Source: Symbiodinium microadriaticum | Taxonomy: Eukaryota > Sar > Dinophyceae > Suessiales > Symbiodiniaceae | Direction: 5' to 3' | Assembly (NCBI GenBank): GCA_001939145.1 | Contig: LSRX01000596.1 | Coordinates: forward strand, 347,730 to 411,729 | Length of the DNA stretch: 64,000 nucleotides | In this document: one piece after another, positions 55,611 through 64,000 of the stretch | How the letters are laid out: each line of letters begins with the position of its first letter | How positions within the stretch are numbered: the first letter of the stretch is position 1 | Notes under the pieces: model-generated | Told to the model about the DNA's origin: nothing | The model's input: the letters and a program-made list of their open reading frames with translations, nothing else | The model's database searches: none | Position numbers and translations under genes: made by a program

Positions 55611-56430
55611 TTCCAACCAATGCTCACCGTGGCCCGTGGCACACCCTTCCGTAGGTTGTGGTGGGCGGGCGCCGTCGAGGCGGTGCGCCACGTGGGGCAG
55701 CTATCCCATCTTTCCGCCAGCAGCAGGTTGCGCGCCGCCGCTGATTGTCCTCTGCGTCCCGTGTACTGCCGCTGCCGGGGGGTAGACACTTACGAACACC
55801 ATGCCCTCGCCTGCCCGCAAACAGGATTGCTGGCCCGCCGTGCTACGATCGTGGAGCGCGCTTGGGTGCGAGTGGCCCGCACGGCTGTGAGGCCCGATGA
55901 GCAAATTGTTTCCCAACAGTGGCTGCCACACACCACGTCACTGGGAGTGCCGTCCGACGATCGTCGAAAGCTCGACCTCGTCGTGTACGGAGCGGCGCCA
56001 CGTGGGAGTGCGATGTGCTGCGACGCAGCCCTTGTTTCCTTCCTCACCCTCGCAGGGCAAACAAGGAAGGCGCTGACACTGATGGTGCCGAGCTCCGGTC
56101 CCCGAGAATTGCAAACACTCGGTTGACTCAGAGGTCAGCCAAGGCGGGCCACGGCAGCTCGGCGTGCTGGGTGTGGGGGTCGGAGGCCGCTGGAATACCG
56201 AAGCCCAATGCTTCTTGTGCGACTTGCTCCGAGTCCGGGCGCAACGAGTCCCGCCGCCGGCTTTGCGCACGGCGGCGGGAGAGGGCTGGACTCGTCGCTG
56301 GTAGAGCATGCTGACATCATGCTGAGCGTGGCCGTGCAACAAGCGGTCGCGAGTACGGCGCTAGAGCGGGTTTGGCCCGCCCCGCTGCATCCCCACCAGC
56401 GCGAAATTGGCAGGCTCGTCAGGTTGGGTG
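55600..56430 (+). mobile_element. RLE-type LINE relic, 3' end (plus strand)
   Basis: Plus-strand copy of the C-terminal region. CRCRGVDTYEHHALACPQTG is the zinc knuckle. SQQWLPHTTSLGVPSDDRRK then LDLVVYGA and CDAALVSFL follow as the endonuclease core, all within one 182-codon frame (55578-56126). LGVGVGGRWNTEAQCFLCDL and AVQQAVASTALERVWP complete the 3' region in other frames. The frame is broken after about 56120. It is oriented opposite to the adjacent 54.9-55.6 kb relic and joined nearly head to head at about 55605. Confidence 0.75.
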
Positions 56431-57119
56431 CGGCACAAGGGACGTGGCCATGCGTGGCCTCGTTCCTGATGGCACTGCATCCAGCCTTGTGCGGCTAAAT
56501 GGGCCGCAGTTTGTCTTGCTGCCAGGACCGAAGGCAATGGTCCGGCTCTGTCGTCGCTCAACGAAACGAACAAATGCTCCGCAGTTGAAGGGACTTGACC
56601 CTGCATGACCGACTAGGTGTCCATCCGAGAAGCCCAACCGGGCCGTGTTGTCCACACAGGTTCGGGGAAGAGTGCTGAGAGGCAGCCAACGGCAGATGCG
56701 AGGAGGATCGAGGAGGCGTGTGCTACCGTCATGGCTCGCGGCAGGGAACGCGAAGAAGGTAGATGGCACTTGGAGTAGCACCATAGTGCAGTCACAGCCA
56801 TGCCGCCTGTGAATCTTGGACAGGCGGGATGAGCTGCAGCAAACGATGCTGTTCCAGTGGTGCGATGAAGCGACATCACCCAGCCTGAGGCCATAGCGGC
56901 CCGCAAAGTTGACGGCGCTCAGCACAAATGCTGTGTCGGGCTTCTAAGCGCCCGCCGACTTCAGCAAGCAGCATGGCGAGCTTCTCCGGCCCCACCTTTC
57001 TTTTTTTTTCAACGGACCTTTTTCCGGCTGCCTAGAGTGCCTGAGCTCAGGACGCTAGGGCTACAGACAGCTAGCTACCGGTAACCTACGGCTACGGCAT
57101 AAGCACGCCGCCCGCTAGC
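56431..57119. other. Spacer between retroelement relics
   Basis: No clear domain. It includes a short poly-T run (57000-57009). Frames on both strands look random. Confidence 0.3.
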
Positions 57120-57650
57120 GAGGCGTGGACCACGCGGCGGGGGGACGGGTGGACTAGCACGGAGCCGGAAGACGGCTCGCGGGCACTGGCTCGGTGTCAC
57201 GAGCATCCGCGAGCAGGTCACCGAGGGGTGGCTCCGTGCCATCGCATTCGTCTGCTGCCGCCAACGGCAACTCCAGGAGCGAGTAAGCCAACGCGCGTTG
57301 CGCCGCCACAGCCACCATGCCCGTCCAACGGTGCAAAGATGCACGCTGCACGGCCGGGCGTAGCCGCGCAGAGGACTCGCGCGCACGAGCCCTGGCCAAC
57401 TGCCGTAAGCAGGCCACGGCCTCCCGGCCGAACCTGCCGCCAACTTCCAGGGCGAGCACAACCAGTTTGCAACGGCGCGCGACCGCCAGCTCTGGGTATG
57501 TGTGGAGGCGTTTGCGTTTCGCCGCCTGTTCAAGCGCGTTACCCGGGACACGCTTTTCTGTTCCAGCGCAAGCGAGCGGCGCGGGCGCCAACCCAATCGA
57601 TTTGCGCCCAACAGCAACCCAAACATTGGGAACACAAGATCCGCAAGTGA
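57120..57650 (-). mobile_element. RLE-type LINE relic, C-terminal end (minus strand)
   Basis: An open frame (57154 to about 57650) matches the C-terminus of the 49.4 kb ORF: LHTYPELAVARRCKLVVLAL (against RTYPEFADARRCRLVVLGL), EVGGRFGREAVACLRQLARA and AAQRALAYSLLELPLA. It ends LPAPC and stop. The region upstream of about 57600 no longer aligns. Only the last 160 or so residues of the family remain. Confidence 0.7.
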
Positions 57651-58940
57651 ATTGGAGACATGCGCGGTGCTGTGAACGACAAGACTCGAAGAACGGTTGG
57701 ATTGAGACCAAATCAAAACCGACTTCGCTGACGGGCGCGTCTTCGCTGACGGGCGGACTGAAGGACATTGCCCCACATCACGGTCGGAACTCTGAAGCCC
57801 CATGTCGTTACTGTGCAACGGGTGCAGATACCCTCACACATGCAATGACAACGTGCCCAGCACATAACTGCCAACAAACTCGCGGACGAAACAGCGAGTC
57901 CTCGCACACCTTGTTCTGCGCAATACTTTGCGAGGCATTGCTTTTGCTCCCCCACCTGAAGGCAGCGGGTTGCTTGCGAATGGAACGGTCGGTGCGTTTG
58001 AACACGTGGGCATAACGAAAGTTTCAAGGAGTGGGCGTCGAGCTGCGCCGGGGTGGCGTTGCGACGGTCTCGAACTATTGGCGGGACGCAGGACACGCGA
58101 CCCATGACGAACGTAGGACAAAAACCAAATCAGACTTGCCTCCGTGCTCAAAACAAGCACTGTTACTACATCCCGCTCCATAGCGGATGCAAACCATGAA
58201 GAATGCGACCACGTGGGGCAATGCCGTCTAACAGCCATCCCTTCCACGGGTTAACGAACGAGCGGATTTGTTTGCGTCCTGGCCTCGGCATCAGTTCTGC
58301 GACCGTGGTTACAAGGTGGGTTGGTTTGCCAGGCGTTGTCCCTGTGCCCCGGATACATGCGTTCCACGCAGTGACACGCAGGGATGCTATCTGCTCACCA
58401 CACAAAAAATAGTCGCATCAAACTTCGGGCAGGGAGGCGGCTTGCAAATGTAAGGACGCACCTTGCGCGTTTATCATTTAAGGCAACCTTAGATCGGCAG
58501 CAAGTTTCACTGCATCCAGGCGCGGCTCAAATCAGGAAGCGTCGGTTTTCGTTTGCGGAAACCACAACCAGTCAAGTGTGCGCGCACGCCACATATGCTG
58601 CGCGGCAAGCCTGGCGATACTTTTCAGCACGACGCGGCGTTGGCCTCCTCCCGGTCCCCAGTGATGTCCAAATCGAGCTCGCCGGCTCCCTGCCGACGTG
58701 CCTATAGCATGTTCATGTTTTAGCGATGGAGCGGCATGTTAGATGATGACGCCAGGGTGCTGGCCGCCAGCCGCATCCCTCCGTATCTCTCCTCGACTCC
58801 TTCCCGGAAGCTCAACCAGGTCCGCCGAAGAACCGCCAGAGTCTTGGCCGATGCACACTGAGTCTCGACTGCTGGCATGGGTCGTTTCGTTGGCCCAGAC
58901 ATTCTTCAGCAACGGTTTTGAAAACAAGACATTGGCCACC
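57651..58940. other. Retroelement-rich spacer
   Basis: A plus-strand patch at about 57797-57865 encodes CRYCATGADTLTHAMTTC, a C2HC knuckle like those near the C-termini of some LINE proteins; nothing else around it confirms an element. The remaining frames are unremarkable. Confidence 0.3.
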
Positions 58941-58949
58941 AACACATTC

Positions 58950-60240
58950 ACTGCACAGAACAGGCTGGCTGGGACAAGCTCGACACCCGACGTGCTGCTA
59001 ACCAAAACGGTACGACGGACAGACTCTTTTTTTGAGTGGTTTGGGAGCGCATCGCGCCGAGTCCGTCGCCGTAGTTCACGAGTTCGTCTGCAGCTTCGTT
59101 GACGGCGAAGTGGAGGGGTCCTTGACCGCTTTCATCCCATTCGTCGTGCCATCTCGAGGTCTCCACGTGACACTGCGTCGGAGACGTTGGCCTTGCATGG
59201 CATGCGACGGAACTCCAACACGTAGATGAAAACCTTTCTCGTCGCAAGGTGGTCGGGGAAGTCTGAGGCCGCCGTGCCACAGTCGTAGGACCTGGGCACC
59301 GATCCGGACGACGCAACCCCAGCCATTTCGTCTCCGTTGTGGCACACCTTTCCGGGCTAGGAGAAAGCGTCGCGTAGATGAGTGCCGCCGGTGCCCCGTC
59401 GTCGATGTGGGGCATGATCTTGGGCTGGATGGCTGACAACAGCGACTGGAGTGACGTCAGCGCCGCTTGGAGTCCCAGCGACAATCTGGTGTCGGACGTC
59501 GATGCCGCATCCGAAGCTCAGACACGTTCAGTCGTCTCGCCAGTCGTTGGCCGTGTGTGGCGCCAGGTCGTCTTTGGCCAGGACGTCGCCGATGGTGGCC
59601 TGGATCTTCTAGATCCTCGGCGGGGTGGGCTGCAGCACCACCCCGTCGCGACAGATCGACACCACTATGCCCTGGATGACGTGCTCCTTGGCCGGCCTCT
59701 GGGCGTACGACGGTTTCGTCTGTAAGCCCAGTAGGTCCAGGAAACCCGCCACGCCATGAAAGCGCCATCCGCCAGCTGTTCGTCGATCCGTTAACGTCGT
59801 CGACGAAGTAAGTGGCCGGAGACAATCCACAACAGCACCTTGTCAGGGCTTGGAGTGTGTCGGCTGTGCGGTTGAAATTCCAAACGGACGACGCAGCGCC
59901 GAAGCACATCGCCACGTGGAACCACATCGTGAATCATCGTGGCTCCCTCCGGCACCGCCAGGAATGTTCCCGAGTTCGACGGGAGTTTCACCGGCCACTG
60001 CCGGTATGCGTCGACGAGGTCATGGCCAATTAGAGACGCGGAGCGCCTCTGCCTGCTCCGGTCCCACCAGCTCCACAACGCGTCGGATGATGTCCACGTA
60101 GTCATCGACGAAACGGTGGGTGGGCACTTCGTGCGCCATGATCAGCGCCCTGACCGTCGGTGTCGGGAAGTGCTCCTTCGCCCCTATCTCGACGAAGGAC
60201 ATCGCCAGTCGGGCGAAGTTGTCGCTGCACCTGCGACGAT
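58950..60240 (-). mobile_element. Decayed reverse transcriptase/RNase H element (DIRS- or retrovirus-like type)
   Basis: Minus-strand pieces in order: HRFVDDYVDIIRRVVELVG (60120-60060), GHDLVDAYRQWPVKL (60040-59990), FGAASSVWNFNRTADTLQAL then TYFVDDV (59895-59810, the RT xVDD motif), LGLQTKPSYAQRPAKEHVI (59735-59675), and TRKVFIYVLE then KANVSDAVSRGDL (59250-59160, RNase H-like). The frame changes several times, and the RNase H central part is missing. The motif order differs from the LINE family nearby and recalls the YR/DIRS or LTR-like pol proteins common in dinoflagellates. No terminal repeats or recombinase were seen. Confidence 0.6.
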
Positions 60241-61715
60241 CTAGCTGGCCAGCACGCTCTCGTCTATGTCAGCGGCCTGGTTCTCCGGCAGCGCCGTCTC
60301 AAGAGCCGTCCTTTTGCAGGCTCCTTCCTGTGTTCGGTGCCCCTCGATCCCGGGTCAACCACCGGTATCGTCTGCCAAGCGCCGGGAAACCGGTCTCCTG
60401 CGCCTGCCTCTATAAAATTACCAGGAAAATAACAAGGAGGGAGGAGCGACGACGACGACAAGCATGCATGCACAGGTTCAAGCCGGTCTTTTCCAACAAC
60501 AGTGCTGATGCAAAATTCTAGTGAGACACTCCGGCTCCTACGGCCGCATATGAGGGCAGGCTCGCGAGAGCTTCCTCCGAATATTGAAACATAAAAAGGT
60601 GAACGGCACACGTCGGCGACGAAGGCGACGACAGGTCGCCGCACCAGCAAACATGTAGAAGGTGCCCGTGTCGTCGACGGTGGCCGGCGGCGCCGGCAGG
60701 TCAACGCCCTGTTCTTCTGGTGTTGTCGCCGGCACACGGGCACGCGCACCAGCCGGCACACCAGGCCTCGCCGGCAATGCGCTCCGGAAGGCGACCGCCT
60801 CGGACATTGGGTGGTAGTGGTGGGATGAAGTAGTACTCCGCCATCGGGACCATGACCCCACCCACCTGGCCAGCGCCACGCTCCATGTCCTCCAAAGCGT
60901 CGCAGGTCGTCACCGCCAGTGAGGTGGACCGTCGTGACCGCCGGAGGAGTGGTCCCGCCTGGCTGCCAGGGCCCGACGGATCGCCATTAGCCGACGATAT
61001 ACTCAATTTCCTGTCTGAGGCGCTCCGCCGACCTTGGTGGGCGAGGGGGCAAATGTGGGAATCCCTCGCCGGACCTTGCGCGGCCGTCTGGGCTGCAAAG
61101 TCGGCCGCCAGCTCCCTCTTGTCGGAGGAGGGTCCGCCGGGGTCGGGCCACCGATGACCCTGAGCAGCGCATAGTGATACTGCCGGTAAAAGTCCTCCGC
61201 CGAAACGATGTGCTCAAGCGATAGGCTTTCGCCGCATCTTCTTCGATCGGCTTAGCCGGCCGATCACCAACGCCGGTGACGCCGGCTGCTGCTGACATCG
61301 TCTGAGGGTCCGCCGGTGGTTCCGGGCAAGGATCCCATGGTCCTGCGTCCCCGCTTGACGCAAAGCCAGCAACAGCTGTGGCATGCGCATCGAATGCACC
61401 GGGCTTGTCCTTCCACACATTACATGTGTTGTTGCACCACAACAACGGCACCGCGGATTGAGGGAAGCAGCAGCAGGGCGCACCAGTTAAGAGACCTTCA
61501 TACCATCATTGCAGTCACTGCATCGCCAAAGTCATCAGCAGCACCAGCATCAGCATGTCAACCTCAGGAGCATCATCACTGTGATCATGATCAGCAATGG
61601 AAGAAGCTACCGCGCACTACGTCGCTTCTCGACACACGGTGTGAGGCGCCCCTGCCTGTTATGTGTCTGCTGCCATGCATCTCATGTCGCCCGTACACGG
61701 CAGCGACACGGAACC
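60241..61715. other. GC-rich stretch, possibly the upstream part of the RT/RNase H element
   Basis: Minus-strand frames (60879-60600, 61451-60990) are Pro/Ala/Arg-rich with acidic patches (PATTPEEQGVDLPAPPATVD) and could be remains of the polyprotein N-terminus. No recognised domain. 61450-61620 is rich in CAG/CAT triplets. Confidence 0.3.
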
Positions 61716-62297
61716 CTATCCTGCGGCCTGCCCGCCTATGGAACTCAGGAGAGGCCCCGCGCTTTTTACACTTGGCTCACTTTTGAGGCTATACTGAGCT
61801 GGCTGAACCTCCAAGACCCTGCCCCGATGTGAGGCTGCGAGTAGTGGCTGTGCATGAGTCTCAGGTTCAGCCAGCTGTGGCTTGAAGCCATTCTTTGACG
61901 GTGCAAACAGGTTTGCCGTCCAGACGCTAGATGAAAGAGCAGCTGGAACAGACGGTGCAAAGTTTAATCGTAGGTCTCGCAGGTTCCAGAGCTCCTCCAG
62001 GCATGGCTTGAAGCCATTCTTGGATGGTGCAACGGTGCAAACAGGTGAAACTCTATGGGAACACACTCCCTCCGAACGGAGTCTGGGGTGGCGTCGGTTG
62101 AAATGCCGAGTCTGCCCCCGAACGAAGGCTGGTTGTGGGCTAGTTTCTTGGGCTCGGCTTTTCGTGTTCCTGTTGCCAGCAGGACGTGCCGTCTGTACAC
62201 ATGCAAGGCATTGCTCATGTAGCTGAGCGTGCCACACTTTCAGGAGAGCTGAGAAAATTCGAGAGTAGAGCTGCAAGTTGAAAGGCTCTGGATGCAC
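61716..62297 (-). other. Open frame with a duplicated APSKNGFKP motif
   Basis: A 193-codon frame contains APSKNGFKP twice, 39 residues apart. At the DNA level, GGCTTGAAGCCATTCTT with GGTGCAA is repeated at 61878-61910 and 62003-62035, and parts of the flanks also match. Composition is not strongly coding, and it lies just downstream of the dynein stop codon. I regard it as a short dispersed or tandem repeat in a 3' flank rather than a gene. Confidence 0.3.
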
Positions 62298-62362
62298 GGT
62301 TGCTGTGAATGCGCATGTTGAAGCGAGAGTATGCTGGTTCTGCTTGAACTAGAGGAGAGGTC

Positions 62363-64000
62363 CTAATACTTCAGGGCCAAGAAGGCCGCAACTCCGGCGC
62401 GGATCCACACCTCAAAACACGAAGAGCAGGAAGCCATAAAACAAAATTATAATAACACGGCTGAGATCGAGACATCTGGATTGTCCACAGTGGGCAGGAT
62501 CATGTCCCGCACAAAATTTGTACTGTGGCCAGTGGTGGACAACGTACCCTTTCTGCTTAGCACCTGTCGGGGCACAAGCAGCGAGCTCGCTTTCGACCAG
62601 AGTTCAGGCAGCGGGATCCATGGCCAAAGAACGACATCGGAGTATACCGTGGCCTTGTAGACCGGGCAGGGATACACTCCGGGCTTGCCCTTGAAGTCCA
62701 AGGTGGGGATAAAATGAACGACCGGGACCTGCAGGGAGGGTATCGCGAGCTGTCAAGTCTCCATACCACGCAGGATCCCGTGATTTTTGCCTGCCCACGT
62801 CCTAGGTCCCAGCAGTCCAAGCACTCTTACTCATTTTCCTGGCCCCAGGATGCCCCAGGCCTGGGTGAAAAGCACCTTGGGCATCGACGGAGCCAGGGCA
62901 TGGAGGCTGTCATCCCAGCGGCAGCCCTCTAAAAAGAGTCCATACCTGGCGCTCAAAGGCGTGGCCAAGGTGCTTCCTCCCCGACTACACGTGATTACCA
63001 CGCGGTTTCCACGTCAAAGAATGGCGAGGGCACATGTAAGATCCAGCCTGGGCCAGAGATCTCAAGAAGTGAAGGGGAAAGGAGGGAAGGTAGAAGAGCG
63101 AAAGAAATATTGAAAGCCCACCAGTGCGCCTCTGGATGCTCCGTTAAATCACTTCCGTCGAGGCGGACATCGTCCCGAACCTGTGGCTCACCACGGCCGA
63201 GGGACCAGGGTTCTTCTTGGGATATTCTTGCAAGTTATTTCGGCACCTGTACAGTCATTGGCACCCTGCTTACAGGATGCCCGGATGCTGTTTCCTCCGG
63301 CCTCGATATCAAAGTCGATGCGGTCGATCGGGTACTTGTGAGCACGGGCCTCAAGTATGTCGACACATCTTCTTGCCACCAACACCACATCAAACGAGCC
63401 CAAGCTAGCGACCCCTGCAACTCTAGAACCCTCATCACCCATCATCTTGTGAGCACTGCCTCTTGCAATAAATGTACCGAACTTCAACTCCAAGCCGGGC
63501 TAAGCCGGGAGAGGCCTTCACTTGGGAAGCCATCTGTGCGCAGAGTTCGATAGAGTTCATGCCGGGTGCCCCCGCGAAGTTCTGCATCACGGCAGTGAGA
63601 AATGCCTTTTCGTAGGGCCAGCATCGTGAGCCCAGATTTCAAGCAGCGACTGTGAGCATGTGGCCTGTGGGAAAAACAGACCAGGGAGCCAGAACGAAAT
63701 AGGATGGCCTGGCGTTGTCTTTGGACATCTCAGAACTCGAATCCACATTCCCCCGCTCGGAGCGAAGGACCGACCGAGTCATGTGGCCTCCATCATACCA
63801 CTTATTGAAGAAGTCAATTCGGTCATTCAAATCCTGCAGAATGCTGCACTCTTCGGCTACGTATGTAGTTTCGGCAAGCATAGCCGATTCTCTTCAAACA
63901 ACATTCGACAGCATCGCAGAAGGATAGCTTTGTGAAACTTTGTGAAGCTTGACGCAGGTCCTTGTACCAAGAAGTCAGCGGCTTCAGGGACAGGAAACCG
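62363..64000 (-). CDS. Dynein heavy chain, C-terminal end (partial, runs off right edge)
   Basis: Nine short exons spell the dynein heavy-chain C-terminus. They are 64000-63961 (GFLSLKPLTSWYK), 63833-63788 (DLNDRIDFFNKWYDG), 63708-63665 (HPISFWLPGLFFPQ), 63605-63576 (AFLTAVMQNF), 63349-63274 (ARAHKYPIDRIDFDIE), about 62974-62861 (YGLFLEGCRWDD ... PKVLFTQ), 62728-62648 or 62654 (GVYPCPVYK), 62563-62489 (RKGTLSTTGHSTNFV) and 62410-62363 (VWIRAGVAAFLALKY and stop). Each piece matches a conserved block in order, including CPVYK and the STTGHSTNF signature near the end. The product is a motor ATPase, probably axonemal. Several introns use GC donors and the first appears to use GA. The short join from 63274 to 62974 is the least certain. 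Only about 185 residues of a roughly 4000-residue protein are in the window. Confidence 0.85.

Noticed and set aside
63274-63349. Family 18 chitinase active-site motif
   Set aside because: In order with its neighbours the exon is the conserved PID block of a dynein heavy chain.

Overview
This window looks like nuclear DNA of a dinoflagellate, an alga of the Symbiodiniaceae or a relative. The key evidence is a perfect copy of the conserved 22-nt dinoflagellate spliced leader (DinoSL) at 48188-48209. Other evidence agrees: many tiny exons with GT, GC and probably GA splice donors, very abundant microsatellites, and a mass of non-LTR retrotransposon debris.

All convincing host genes read from the minus strand, as expected for long unidirectional gene arrays. 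From left to right they are: a proline-rich protein running off the left edge (1-342); a complete seven-exon gene of unknown function (3165-4599); a second helical multi-exon gene (6154-8207); a large membrane receptor-like gene resembling the STRA6 family (about 8.9-18.1 kb); two partial multi-exon genes at 19.1-21.1 kb; traces of one or two further receptor-like genes (24.3-32.1 kb); fragmentary exons at 33-35.5 kb; a tail-anchored protein (37.7-38.4 kb); a secretory first exon (40.0-40.1 kb); an intronless coiled-coil gene (40.2-41.7 kb); membrane and beta-rich exons (42-45 kb); an intronless fusion of a 2-oxoglutarate/Fe(II) oxygenase with armadillo repeats (45.3-46.7 kb); and the 3' end of a dynein heavy chain (62.4-64.0 kb, running off the right edge).

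From 47.7 to 61.4 kb is a retrotransposon graveyard. Its core is a large LINE-like element whose single ORF (49432-52989) is uninterrupted and carries reverse transcriptase, a C-terminal zinc knuckle and a restriction-like endonuclease. It abuts an APE-type LINE with a frameshifted ORF1 and a truncated endonuclease. Around it lie at least four decayed copies of the first family in both orientations, plus a decayed reverse transcriptase/RNase H element. One copy begins directly with the DinoSL, which suggests that a trans-spliced LINE transcript was copied back into the genome.

The remainder is intron or intergenic DNA rich in simple repeats: a TATAG tract at 2.6 kb, CATA/TATG tracts at 10.6-11.1 and 38.6-39.3 kb, AGT at 14 kb, GTT/GGT at 21.5-23.5 kb, GAGAA at 30.2 kb and CT at 47.2 kb. 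Two single-N gaps (11807, 21594) sit at trinucleotide repeats, and one is flanked by a 351-bp exact duplication that may be an assembly artefact. Exon boundaries were deduced by hand from reading frame, splice dinucleotides and phase. Those of the 3165-4599, 6154-8207 and dynein genes are the best supported.
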